From the NCBI GenBank assembly GCA_910589135.1, contig CAJUSL010000013.1:1-32578 (forward strand): a stretch of 32,578 nucleotides of DNA. Direction: 5' to 3'. Made by a program: the position numbers and the translations under genes. This document shows, in pieces, positions 22,693 through 30,799 of the stretch (its first letter is position 1; each line of letters begins with the position of its first letter). Source of the DNA: an uncultured Eggerthellaceae bacterium (GTDB lineage: Bacteria > Actinomycetota > Coriobacteriia > Coriobacteriales > Eggerthellaceae). The notes beneath the pieces are model-generated. The model was not told the origin of the DNA. It was given only the letters and a program-made list of their open reading frames with translations, and did no database searches.

Positions 22693-24351
22693 CTACAACT
22701 TGCTGAGCACGGTGGATGCCATCTGGGCGTACATCTGCGACTTCGCATAATGAGTCATCGCCTCGCCCCACAGCGCCATCTGCTCCTGGTCGCTCTGTCC
22801 GTTCGTCGGCGCCTGCTGCGCGAAGGCGGCGCGATCCATCGCATACTCGAATTCGGCGGCTGCCACGTCCAGGTCGGCGCGGACCTTCTCCATCACGTCG
22901 GCCGTCAACTTCGGGTCCTTGGCGTTGTCCATCTTGACCAGCATGTTGCGCGCGGTCCAGTAGTACTCCTGCGTCTTCGCCTCGGCGTCGGCCGCGACCG
23001 CCAGCGGGTCGTCGCCCAGCACGAGCTCGACGTACTCGCCCGTCGCCCCCGCAGGCATGCCGATGCCGTTAGGCGTGCCGACCTCGAAGAAGGCGGTCAT
23101 GCCCTCGGGAAGGAACACCGACTGCGCCAGGCTCTCCGTGCTGTCGTTGACGCTCTCGCTGCCCGGGTCGTTGACGGTCCAAAGCCCGGTCTCCGCACTC
23201 AGCCAATCGTCGGAGGTGAACGCCTTCTTGGCCGTGTCGAGCGTGATGCCGCCCGAGGACGCAGCCTCCTGCAGGTAGGCGATCATCGTCGCGTAGCGGT
23301 CAGCAGAGCCGCCGACGGCGCCGTCGCCGTTGTACTCTTGAAGTTCGGGATTCACCAGGTGGTTGGTCTGGGCCAGGAATGTGCCCGTCTCGCCCACGTC
23401 GCCCGGCGTGCGCTCGGCGGAGACATTCGACAGGCTCTCGTAGCCCTGGATGCCGCCGTCCTTCGCCGTCAGCAGGAACGCGCCGGTCACGCCAGCCCTG
23501 GGAATGCTGTCAAGGAAGTCGACGGCCTCCTGCGGGCTTCCGCAGTACTGGTCGAGGTAGTGGAACGAGACCTCGTTGGCCACGCCCCAAATGGGCTCGC
23601 CCCATTGGGCCGTGAACACCCACGAGAAGCCCTCGCCGTTGAGGCCGGAATTCTCGGACATGGAACCCGCCATGGGATTCGACACGAAGCTGTTGCCCTC
23701 GTCGGGGAAGGCGACTAGCACGACCGAGTTGACCTTCTCGGCGGTGATCATCTTCGTGACGCCGATGATCGGGTTGCCGTCAGGGGTCGCCTCGTCTTCG
23801 GCCGCGAACGCGGTGCAGGAATGGATGTCCTTACGGGCGAGCTCGGCTGCGCTCTCAGGCACCTGGATGCCCGTCTCCTCGGGATAGGGCTGGTCCAGCG
23901 GTGGACGGCACCACATCTCGCCGGAGTACACCGTCACGAGCAGGATATCGAGGTAGTCGACGTCGTAGCCGGCTTCCTTCAGGCCCTTCTGCATGCCCTC
24001 GATCCAGCCGCGCAGGCCCGGGTCGTGCTTGTCGGCGTAGTAGGACCACACCTGCAGGTCGGACTTCGCCAGCTCTTCGCCGTACTGCGCCGTGATCTTG
24101 CTCTTCAGCAGGACGATGTTGCGATAGATCAGGTCGGGGACCTGCGACGCGTACTGCTGGCCCATTTCCTCGTTGGACCCGGACACCACGATCACCGGCG
24201 GCGTGGCATCGGTTGCCATCGCCTCGGGAACCGGGTTGCTCGCCGCCTTCTCTGCAGTCGACGAAGACGCCCCGCCCGAGCAGCCGCTCAAGGCGAAGAC
24301 CATGACGGGCACCAACAGCACCGCCACCAATGACTTCCATTTCCTCTTCAA
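22693..24351 (-). CDS. Lipoprotein of the C45 acyltransferase/hydrolase family
   Basis: 552 residues. Signal peptide with lipobox LSGC (Cys24) and a Ser/Ala-rich spacer. PPVIVVSGSNEEMGQQYA near 51-68 matches the entry motif of C45 (penicillin acyltransferase-like) enzymes, and SCTAFAAEDEATPDGNPIIG near 178-197 carries the expected nucleophile Cys179; these Ntn hydrolases cut themselves just before that Cys. They hydrolyse or transfer acyl groups on amides; the substrate here is unknown. The start is read as TTG at 24351 (no ATG fits the signal peptide), with AGAGG about 11 bases upstream. Divergent from the LuxR-type regulator, 336 bases away, and closed by a strong terminator. Possible role: a regulated surface amidase acting on N-acyl amides or lipids. 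Confidence 0.85.
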   Translation of the reverse strand: MKRKWKSLVAVLLVPVMVFALSGCSGGASSSTAEKAASNPVPEAMATDATPPVIVVSGSNEEMGQQYASQVPDLIYRNIVLLKSKITAQYGEELAKSDLQVWSYYADKHDPGLRGWIEGMQKGLKEAGYDVDYLDILLVTVYSGEMWCRPPLDQPYPEETGIQVPESAAELARKDIHSCTAFAAEDEATPDGNPIIGVTKMITAEKVNSVVLVAFPDEGNSFVSNPMAGSMSENSGLNGEGFSWVFTAQWGEPIWGVANEVSFHYLDQYCGSPQEAVDFLDSIPRAGVTGAFLLTAKDGGIQGYESLSNVSAERTPGDVGETGTFLAQTNHLVNPELQEYNGDGAVGGSADRYATMIAYLQEAASSGGITLDTAKKAFTSDDWLSAETGLWTVNDPGSESVNDSTESLAQSVFLPEGMTAFFEVGTPNGIGMPAGATGEYVELVLGDDPLAVAADAEAKTQEYYWTARNMLVKMDNAKDPKLTADVMEKVRADLDVAAAEFEYAMDRAAFAQQAPTNGQSDQEQMALWGEAMTHYAKSQMYAQMASTVLSKL

Positions 24352-24550
24352 GACGAACACTTCCTCTCTTCTCCCGAGGGAATGCAGGTCCCCCTGCTCC
24401 TGCCTCCCAGCGCGGACGCCGCCTCGGTGCGGTCCACGCGTCCGAGACGTCTCCTGCTTCGCGCCCGCAAAAGTTGTGTTGATTGTATGGAAAGGAGGTT
24501 CGATGCGAAATTGCTCCCCGGTACCCTCTTTTAGGTAATTCGCGGCATGG

Positions 24551-24599
24551 ATGAACATCACGTTCATCTTTTTGACACCTTCGTACTCAAATAGGAGTA
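24551..24599. promoter_or_regulatory. Two inverted repeats between the divergent acylase and LuxR genes
   Basis: ATGAAC-ATCAC-GTTCAT (24551-24567) and TACTC-N6-GAGTA (24584-24599) are perfect inverted repeats 16 bases apart in the 336-base divergent region. Palindromes like these are candidate sites for the FixJ/LuxR-type regulator encoded next door. The rest of the region holds a possible TACAAT -10 for the acylase (24487-24482), a strong ribosome site with an 11-codon frame at 24491-24538 on the plus strand, and the LuxR -10. Confidence 0.45.
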
Positions 24600-24647
24600 G
24601 CGCACAAAGGAACCCCGCCGATTCCAGGCAACTGCATCCGATGTGCC

Positions 24648-24653
24648 TATAAT
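24648..24653 (+). promoter_or_regulatory. -10 box of the LuxR-type regulator gene
   Basis: Perfect TATAAT, 34 bases before the ATG; predicted start near 24660. No good -35 at 16-18 bases, so activation by a regulator at the upstream palindromes is possible. Confidence 0.55.
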
Positions 24654-24687
24654 GTTCCCAGCAAGCGAGGGGCGGGGAGCACGAAGC

Positions 24688-25464
24688 ATGAGCGATTTGC
24701 TGGCAAAAGACTGGAAAAGCATCCTGGGAATCATCTACCGAATCAACTCCACGGAAAGCATCGAGGACCTGCAATGGGAGACGATGAAATGCCTGCGCTG
24801 CTCCGTCCCGTTCCATCAGGGAATCTTCCACATCTACCGGCGCGTCGACGACCAGCTTCGCCTATACAACCCGCCTGCCGTGCTCGGCGCCAAGGCGCTG
24901 TACCTGGAGGAATTCAACCAGAAGTATCTGGGCGACGACTTCTTCACCGCCGGCTCGCTCACCAGCTGCGACGAGGTGTTCCGCGACACCGACATCTTTC
25001 CCGACGAAGAGCGCATGCAGACGGACTGGTACCGCGAGATCTACGCCAAGCAAGGCATCCATTACGCGATGCGTTGCCAAATGACCCGGAACGGCACGCT
25101 CATCGGCAGCCTCGACCTGTTCAGACAGATCGACGAGGACGACTTCTCCGACAAGGACTTGCACATCGTCGACACGCTTGCGCGCCACCTGTCGCTCAAG
25201 CTCAGCCAGCTGCTCGACGCCGCCGAGCACGCGCTGCCGTCCACCTCGCTGCGCGGCGAGCTGGGTTCGCGCTTCGGCCTGACCGCACGCGAATGCGACG
25301 TGGTGCTCGAGCTCGCCGGGGGCGCGCTTGATGCGGACGTGGCCGAAAAGCTCTGCATCACGCCGTCCACGCTGAAGAAGCACGTGCACAACCTGTACCA
25401 CAAGATGGACATCCGGAACCGCACGCAGCTGTACGCCATCGTGCAGGACATGCTGCGCGCGTAA
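24688..25464 (+). CDS. LuxR/FixJ-type transcriptional regulator
   Basis: 258 residues. The C-terminal 60 residues form a LuxR-type helix-turn-helix: GLTARECDVVLELAGGALDADVAE and the recognition helix CITPSTLKKHVHNLYHKMDI. The N-terminal 180 residues are soluble and GAF/PAS-like by layout (a central segment IGSLDLFRQIDEDDFSDKDLHIVDTLARHL is GAF-like), so this is a cytoplasmic ligand or signal sensor rather than one of the membrane-embedded LuxR proteins common in Eggerthella. ATG with GGGAG eight bases upstream. It is divergent from the C45 acylase lipoprotein and converges on the MFS-CBS exporter with only seven bases between stops; it may control either or both. The signal is unknown. Confidence 0.88.
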   Translation: MSDLLAKDWKSILGIIYRINSTESIEDLQWETMKCLRCSVPFHQGIFHIYRRVDDQLRLYNPPAVLGAKALYLEEFNQKYLGDDFFTAGSLTSCDEVFRDTDIFPDEERMQTDWYREIYAKQGIHYAMRCQMTRNGTLIGSLDLFRQIDEDDFSDKDLHIVDTLARHLSLKLSQLLDAAEHALPSTSLRGELGSRFGLTARECDVVLELAGGALDADVAEKLCITPSTLKKHVHNLYHKMDIRNRTQLYAIVQDMLRA

Positions 25465-25471
25465 CGAGGGG

Positions 25472-27421
25472 CTACGCCACTTCCTCGTCGCGAGGGCTCT
25501 TCTCGCTGGCCGCGCGCAGCTCGATTTCCGCCAGGTTCTCCATGGTGGAGCGGATGATATCGCTGCGCGAAAGCGAGCCTACCAGGCGCTTGTCCTCCCC
25601 GGCCACCACGGGCACCTTCTTCAGCCGCCTCTCGGCCAGCAGCTTGCAGGCGTCCTCCAGCGGGGTCGCGGCGTTCACGCAGATGGCGTTCGCCGTGGCG
25701 ATCTTCATGACGTTCAAGTCGAGCAGCTTCGACACGCGCACGGCAAGGCCCTCGTTGTCGGGCATCTGGTAGAGCATGTTCGTCGGGTCGAGCACCGTGG
25801 CGTCGCTGCGCCCGATGTACTTCATGATGTCGCCGTCGGATATGAAGCCGACGACCGACTTCGCTTCGTCCACCACGGGCAGCCCCGACGTCTTGCTGGC
25901 CGCCAGAATCTGCGCAACCTCGCGAATGGTGGCATCGTCGGCGACGAAATAGGGCTCGACGTTCATCATGCGGCCGACCTCGATGGCGTCGCCGTCTTCA
26001 AGCGGCGATTCCTCCATCGCGTAGGACGCCTGGTCGTTTGGCTCGGTCTTGCGGTCGCGCACCTTCGCAAGCACCAGCACGAAGACGAGCACGAGCATGA
26101 TGGCCGTGAAACAGAACGAGATGTGCATGCCCGCCATCTGCTGCTCGGCTGCGGGAAGGTCGGGATACAGGAAGCTCGACGTCGCCGAAAGCGAGACCAG
26201 GATGGCCGTGCCCAACGACGCGCTGATCTGGTTGATGGTGTTGGAGGTTGCGCTTGCGTGCTGGATCACGCGGTTGTCGAGCGAGTTGATGCCCCAGGTG
26301 TTCAGCGGCGTCATGGTGAACTCGAGGCCCAGGGCCAGCAGCGTGTAGACACACACCACGAACGGCAGCGGCGTTCCCAGGTTGAAGGCCACAAGACCGG
26401 CCGCCCCGACGCATGCGATAAGCGTTCCCGGGACGGTCAGCCTGCGCACGCCCAGCTTGTCGAACAGGCGCCCGGCGAGCATGGCGGTAATAGCGCCGAT
26501 GACGGCGCCGGGCAGCATGATCAGGCCCGTCTGCAGCGGCGTGGCGCCCAACAGGTTCTGCAGGAAGATGGGCAGCAGCACGCCCGTGCCCACAAGGCCC
26601 GCCTGGAAGCACGCCACGATGGTCACGGTGGTGCGGTAGTTGCGGGTCTTCAGCACCTGCACACGCAGGAAGGGAACGGGCAGCTTCGTCTGCCTTCTGA
26701 CGAAGAAGAACATCAGCACCGTGCCCGCCGCGATCATCGCCAGGTTCAGCGCCACGTTTTCGCTTGACGTGATCGACGAAAGGCCGTAGAGCAGCGAGAG
26801 CAGTCCGAACGACGACAGCAGCACGGACGCCTTGTCGAAGGTGGTGCGCTCGAAGTCGCCGCGGTCCTTCAGCGAGGCGAAGGCGCCGATGACGATCAGC
26901 GCGGCGATGACGGCGACCACGACGAACAGCGCACGCCAGCCGATCGTTTCCACCAGCACGCCCGACACCGACGGACCGACCGCCGGCGCGAACCCGATGA
27001 CCAGCGACACCAGGCCCATGGCGGCCCCGCGCTTCTCCCTCGGGAAGATGAGCAGCATGACGGTGAACACCATCGGCATGACGAAGCCGGTGGCCGATGC
27101 CTGCAGCATGCGCCCCAGCAGCAGGAAGATGAACAGGGGCGCGCAGGCCGCAAGCACCGTTCCGGCACCGAAGATGCACAGGCCTCCAATGAGCAGCCTG
27201 CGCGTGCCGAACCTGCCCATCAGGTAGGCGGAAAGCGGAATGATGATGGCCTCAACCAGCGAGTAGCCGCTGGTGAGCCACTGGACGGTGGTGGCGTCCA
27301 CGCTCATGTCGCCCATGATCACGGGCAGCGCCGGCGACAGCAGCGTCTGGTTGAGAACCACCAGAAGCGCGCCGGCCAAAAGCACGACCACGGTTCGTTT
27401 TTGCTCGGATGTCAGCCCCAT
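25472..27421 (-). CDS. DHA2-type MFS exporter fused to two C-terminal CBS domains
   Basis: 649 residues. The first 480 are an EmrB/QacA-type drug exporter: about 12-14 hydrophobic helices, LPVIMGDMSVDATTVQWLTSGY near the start and the antiporter motif C GFAPAVGPSVSGVLVE near 140. After a hydrophilic linker (ESPLEDGDAIEVGRMMN), residues about 490-640 form two CBS domains (ATIREVAQILAASKTSGLPVVD with VVGFISDGDIMKY, and ATPLEDACKLLAERRLKKVPVV with LVGSLSRSDIIRS), a Bateman module that usually binds adenosyl nucleotides. This fusion is rare and suggests transport gated by cell energy or nucleotide state. ATG at 27421 is used; an in-frame ATG at 27436 is an alternative. A terminator-like hairpin and promoter lie upstream. 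Confidence 0.9.
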   Translation of the reverse strand: MGLTSEQKRTVVVLLAGALLVVLNQTLLSPALPVIMGDMSVDATTVQWLTSGYSLVEAIIIPLSAYLMGRFGTRRLLIGGLCIFGAGTVLAACAPLFIFLLLGRMLQASATGFVMPMVFTVMLLIFPREKRGAAMGLVSLVIGFAPAVGPSVSGVLVETIGWRALFVVVAVIAALIVIGAFASLKDRGDFERTTFDKASVLLSSFGLLSLLYGLSSITSSENVALNLAMIAAGTVLMFFFVRRQTKLPVPFLRVQVLKTRNYRTTVTIVACFQAGLVGTGVLLPIFLQNLLGATPLQTGLIMLPGAVIGAITAMLAGRLFDKLGVRRLTVPGTLIACVGAAGLVAFNLGTPLPFVVCVYTLLALGLEFTMTPLNTWGINSLDNRVIQHASATSNTINQISASLGTAILVSLSATSSFLYPDLPAAEQQMAGMHISFCFTAIMLVLVFVLVLAKVRDRKTEPNDQASYAMEESPLEDGDAIEVGRMMNVEPYFVADDATIREVAQILAASKTSGLPVVDEAKSVVGFISDGDIMKYIGRSDATVLDPTNMLYQMPDNEGLAVRVSKLLDLNVMKIATANAICVNAATPLEDACKLLAERRLKKVPVVAGEDKRLVGSLSRSDIIRSTMENLAEIELRAASEKSPRDEEVA

Positions 27422-27453
27422 GCGAATCAACCCCATCTGGTTCGAAAAAAGAA

Positions 27454-27499
27454 ACGTATCCCCCTTTCCACAACAACCTTCGCGAAAAGGGGGACACGT
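27454..27499 (-). terminator. Terminator-like hairpin in the leader of the MFS-CBS gene (possible attenuator)
   Basis: On the minus strand ACGTGTCCCCCTTT (27499-27486) pairs with AAAGGGGGATACGT (27467-27454): 14 positions with one mismatch. An 18-base loop can form its own small stem. TTCTTTTTTCG follows directly. It lies between the -10 box at 27525 and the start codon, so it would stop transcription before the gene unless prevented. It may instead be a dispersed REP-like repeat. Confidence 0.7.
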
Positions 27500-27524
27500 A
27501 TTCGGCGACACGTCTGTTTCCTGC

Positions 27525-27530
27525 ATTGTA
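27525..27530 (-). promoter_or_regulatory. -10 box of the MFS-CBS gene
   Basis: Minus strand TACAAT; predicted start near 27518, giving a leader of about 97 bases that includes the whole hairpin. The -35 (TGCTTG at 17 bases) is a poor match. Confidence 0.45.
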
Positions 27531-27630
27531 GCACTATGCAGACAGCGCAAGCACCGCGCGCCGGGACCGCCCATGGTCACGACTCAACTACGCCTTCCGG
27601 ACAGAATTCGGCGCTCACTGCAACTGGTTA

Positions 27631-27636
27631 TATAAT
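27631..27636 (+). promoter_or_regulatory. -10 box of the UPF0104 gene; predicts a leaderless mRNA
   Basis: Perfect TATAAT ending six bases before the ATG at 27643. The usual start point would fall on or next to the A of the ATG, and no ribosome site is visible, so the mRNA is probably leaderless. The -35 (TTCGGC at 18 bases) is weak. Confidence 0.6.
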
Positions 27637-27642
27637 TGTGGG

Positions 27643-28674
27643 ATGAACAAAAACCGCAACATAGGCCTGATCGTCGCCGGGCTGGTCATCGTCATCGTGC
27701 TCGCGGTCGTCTTCCTGCGCGGAGACCAGCTGAAGGAATTCCTCGAGGCGGTGCGCAAGGGCTCGCCCTACCTCCTGCTGCTGGCCGTCGTCGCACAGCT
27801 AGGCAAGTACACGGCGCAAGGCTTCGGCTTCAAGGCATGCTTCCATGCGGTCGACGCGAAGATCGACTTCAGGATGGGGCTGGGGCTGGTGTTCGGCACC
27901 TTCTTCGTGAACACCATCGCGCCGTCGCTCAACCTGGCAGGCACGTCGCTGGTCGTCGACCGCGGCCACAAGGAGGGCATTCCCGCCGGCAAGTGCACCA
28001 GCGCCGCCTTCCTCATGCAGCTGTGCATCGACACCGGGTTCGTCATGGTCATGCTCATCTCGTTCGGCATCCTCAGCTTCACGGTAGGCCTGCAGGTCGG
28101 CTGGTTTCTGCTGGGGCTTGTCGCCATCGCGCTGGTGGGAGGCCTCGCCACGGTGATGTTCCTCGGCGGCACGCGTCCGCAGCTGGTGCTGAAAGTGTTG
28201 AAGCCGGTCGAGAAGCTGATCGACAAGGTGTTGAAAAAGCTGAAGAAGGGGCCTATCGACCCGTGGGCCGAACGCACCGTCGAATCGTTTTCCGAGTCGT
28301 CGAAGCAGATCGTGCGCACCCCGAAGCGTACGCTTGCCGCGTTCGGCTGCTCGCTGGTTGCGTCCGCATGCGAGGTCAGCTGCTTCGTGGTGGTCGGCAT
28401 CGCGTTCGGCATCGACAACATCGAGGCCCTCGTCTGCGGCTACGTGCTGGCGACGCTGTTTGCCATGGTGTCCATCGTTCCGCAGGGCGTAGGCGTGGTC
28501 GAAGCGGCCGTGATGGTGGGCTTCGGGCTGTTCGGCGTCAACACCGCGGCGGGCATGGCGACCGTGATGGTGTACCGCGGCATCGTGTTCTGGCTGCCGT
28601 TCCTTATCGGAGCCATCGTCATCCAGCGCATGGGACTCAAGCGCGGAGGGAAGAAGAAGCCCGCCGAAGGGTAG
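27643..28674 (+). CDS. UPF0104/flippase-like integral membrane protein (LPG_synthase_TM, AglD2-like)
   Basis: 343 residues with about eight hydrophobic helices. The C-terminal SIVPQGVGVVEAAVMVGFG and ATVMVYRGIVFWLPFLIG match the conserved end of the LPG_synthase_TM family, which includes the flippase half of MprF and the AglD2-like proteins. Only the membrane domain is present; there is no aminoacyltransferase half as in full MprF. A basic cytoplasmic loop (about 180-230, VEKLIDKVLKKLKKGPIDPW) splits the protein. It may move a lipid or lipid-linked sugar across the membrane. It has no ribosome site, consistent with leaderless translation. It converges on the following minus-strand gene with a strong palindrome between. 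Confidence 0.88.
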   Translation: MNKNRNIGLIVAGLVIVIVLAVVFLRGDQLKEFLEAVRKGSPYLLLLAVVAQLGKYTAQGFGFKACFHAVDAKIDFRMGLGLVFGTFFVNTIAPSLNLAGTSLVVDRGHKEGIPAGKCTSAAFLMQLCIDTGFVMVMLISFGILSFTVGLQVGWFLLGLVAIALVGGLATVMFLGGTRPQLVLKVLKPVEKLIDKVLKKLKKGPIDPWAERTVESFSESSKQIVRTPKRTLAAFGCSLVASACEVSCFVVVGIAFGIDNIEALVCGYVLATLFAMVSIVPQGVGVVEAAVMVGFGLFGVNTAAGMATVMVYRGIVFWLPFLIGAIVIQRMGLKRGGKKKPAEG

Positions 28675-28698
28675 TGCGCCACCGCGCGCGGTGGCGCA
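28675..28698. terminator. Bidirectional hairpin between convergent genes
   Basis: A perfect 24-base palindrome (TGCGCCACCGCG and its reverse complement) starts directly after the TAG of the UPF0104 gene and ends 12 bases before the stop of the opposite gene. No T-run is present on either side, but the stem is very stable and well placed. Confidence 0.6.
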
Positions 28699-28710
28699 TC
28701 CGGCGGTTGG

Positions 28711-29253
28711 TTACTCGTCCTTGAGCGGCTCTCCGAATTCCTCGGCGTTTTCACGCTCGAGCTCTTCGCCCTTCTCGATGCTGCTCGCCTCCTCGGGCGC
28801 CGTCGCAACCGCGTCTTTCATGAAGTTGGGAGCCTTGCCGATGAACGAGGCGGTGGTGCTCACCTTGGGCTTTCCGTCCTCGCCGACGGTGTAGAGGTAG
28901 CCGATGGCGTACCCCGTCTCGGCTCCGGGCACGCCGCCCTCGGCGATGATGGCGTCCTTCATGCCCTCGCTGGTGTCCAGGTACCCGTCGTAGCAGAACG
29001 CATAGGCCTTGGCGCCCTTGGCCCCTTCGACCTCGTGCTTCGCCAGCGCATAGCACTCCTGCGCGTTCCCTCCCGCATGCTGACGCGTGAAGGGAGTCTC
29101 GCCGGCCAGAAGCACCGTGAACGGGACGAGCATCTTGCCGTCGTTCAGCAGGTCGCGGCCGGCGTTGAGCGCGTAAACCAGCACGTGGTTGAGCTCGTCG
29201 GGCATGTTGGGAACATTGTTCTCGTTGGGGACGTCAATTACTCTGTCAGCCAT
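28711..29253 (-). CDS. Conserved-looking soluble protein of unknown function
   Basis: 180 residues, not recognised. No signal peptide or membrane segment. The first 150 residues look well folded (VIDVPNENNVPNMPDELNHV, MLVPFTVLLAGETPFTR, YAFCYDGYLDTSEGMKDAII, TGYAIGYLYTVGEDGKPKV); the last 30 are highly acidic (SSIEKGEELERENAEEFGEP). The ATG has AAGGAAGGA upstream, a strong ribosome site. It sits 87 bases downstream of the MFS transporter on the same strand and has no obvious partner. Codon use matches its neighbours, so I take it as a real gene; the product could be a small cytoplasmic binding protein. Confidence 0.75.
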   Translation of the reverse strand: MADRVIDVPNENNVPNMPDELNHVLVYALNAGRDLLNDGKMLVPFTVLLAGETPFTRQHAGGNAQECYALAKHEVEGAKGAKAYAFCYDGYLDTSEGMKDAIIAEGGVPGAETGYAIGYLYTVGEDGKPKVSTTASFIGKAPNFMKDAVATAPEEASSIEKGEELERENAEEFGEPLKDE

Positions 29254-29340
29254 GCGGCATCCTTCCTTCTTGTTGCGTCCGACTAGTCTAGCGCAATTGC
29301 AAAAGCGCCGCGTGCCATTCGGGCGCAGGTTGGCAAGCCG

Positions 29341-30630
29341 TCACTTCGAAGGGCTGTTCAAAATCACCTCGTAGGAGTCGGTGCGCACGTCCCGCTTGAT
29401 GATGCGAAAGCACAGCAATGCCGTAACGGGCACTAGGATCGCAACGATGCCGCCCAGGTCGAAGGCCATCAGGCTTCCCCACGTCGCCACCACGATTCCG
29501 GCCACCGAAGGCCCGACGGCAAGCCCCAGCGTGCTGCCTGCATTGATCCACGTGATCGACTCGGTCAGACGCTTCCCCGGCACCGCGCGCTCGCACGCGG
29601 CATTCACCGTGATGAGGCAGGGCGCATAGAAAAGGGCGCCGGCGAACGACACAATGAAGAACGAAGGCACGTCGGCCACGAGCATGAGCCATCCGTATGC
29701 CAGGCCGATGAGCGACGCGAACAGAACCACCTGCTTGTAGGGCGCGATGCGGATGTGGACCATTCCGAACACGAAGCCGACGACGATCGAGATGAACCCC
29801 GAGGCCATGAGCGCAATGCCGGCGATGTTGGGGTTGCCGACCCCCTCGGCGAACGCCACGCCCGTGGTGTCGAATATGCCGTAGAGCGCGCCCACGAAGA
29901 ACATCAGGGCGAACAGCACGCGCACGATGGGCCGCTCGCGGATGATGCTCTTGGGCTTGGCTGCCGGTGCAGGCGAGACGGCGGATGCGGCTTCGCCTTC
30001 CGCGGCCTCCCATCCCGGAACGGGCTCCGTCGCGCGCGAGAACGTCATGATAACGGCCCCGACCGCGAACAGGATGCCGCCTGTCGTGAGGCCGGCAATG
30101 GGGGTCACGGCCGCTGCGATGGCGATCGAGACGGGCGGCCCCAACATGAAGCCGATGTCGTCGATCACGCCCTCGTACGAGAAGATGGCGCGGATGTCGG
30201 GTGCGTCGTCGCCCAGCTTCCCCGTGCGCAGCAGATACGTCCAGCGCGAGCGCACCAGTGCCTGGGCGCTGGGCAGAAAGCCCATGAACACGGCGAAGAG
30301 ATACAGCAGCGGCTCGGGGCCGTGCAGCTGCGCAGTCGTCAGCAGCCCGGCAAGACCCAGCAGCGTGATCGCCGCAGCAATGGGAACCACGCGATGCTGC
30401 CCGCGTTCGTCCACCAGCTTCCCGACGCGCGGGGACACCACGAACACCATGAACGCGATAACCGACGACACGAAGCCCGCCGTCAGGATGGAATACCCGG
30501 CGAGGGTCAGCATGCTCACGGTGCCGATGTTCATCATGTACCCGTAAAAGCGCATGCAAAAGCCCGCGAAGTCGAACCAGCGTGCTTCGCGGACGGCAAG
30601 GATGGACTTGTATACGCTGGGACCCGACAT
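29341..30630 (-). CDS. MFS transporter
   Basis: 429 residues with 12 hydrophobic helices in two halves joined by an Ala/Pro-rich linker (AAEGEAASAVSPAPAAKPKS, near 215-235). The N-terminal half has the helix 2-3 loop SPRVGKLVDERGQHRVVP, a variant of MFS motif A. It resembles sugar-efflux or drug-type MFS proteins, but the substrate cannot be read. The ATG at 30630 has GGAAG seven bases upstream; ATG 30636 is also possible. The frame stays open further to an ATG at 30783 just after a promoter, which would add about 51 residues; those codons include several rare AGG/AGA/ATA and look non-coding. It lies downstream of the ABC ATPase on the same strand. Confidence 0.85.
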   Translation of the reverse strand: MSGPSVYKSILAVREARWFDFAGFCMRFYGYMMNIGTVSMLTLAGYSILTAGFVSSVIAFMVFVVSPRVGKLVDERGQHRVVPIAAAITLLGLAGLLTTAQLHGPEPLLYLFAVFMGFLPSAQALVRSRWTYLLRTGKLGDDAPDIRAIFSYEGVIDDIGFMLGPPVSIAIAAAVTPIAGLTTGGILFAVGAVIMTFSRATEPVPGWEAAEGEAASAVSPAPAAKPKSIIRERPIVRVLFALMFFVGALYGIFDTTGVAFAEGVGNPNIAGIALMASGFISIVVGFVFGMVHIRIAPYKQVVLFASLIGLAYGWLMLVADVPSFFIVSFAGALFYAPCLITVNAACERAVPGKRLTESITWINAGSTLGLAVGPSVAGIVVATWGSLMAFDLGGIVAILVPVTALLCFRIIKRDVRTDSYEVILNSPSK

Positions 30631-30799
30631 GGACATGCTTCCAATCCGCCAACGGCACCTAAGCCATGCAAACTTCGCAAGCCATCTTATGTCATACCTT
30701 CCGCCCGCGCCAGAGAGGCGCATAATTCCCCAGACGATGACGCCTTGCGAGTGCGCGTTTGTCTCGCTGTTTGCAAAATTCATCCCGAATGCCTTACGC

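Noticed and set aside
22693..24831. Longer 712-codon frame for the acylase lipoprotein
   Set aside because: The extension runs through the regulatory region and into the LuxR gene, and would bury the lipoprotein signal peptide inside the protein.
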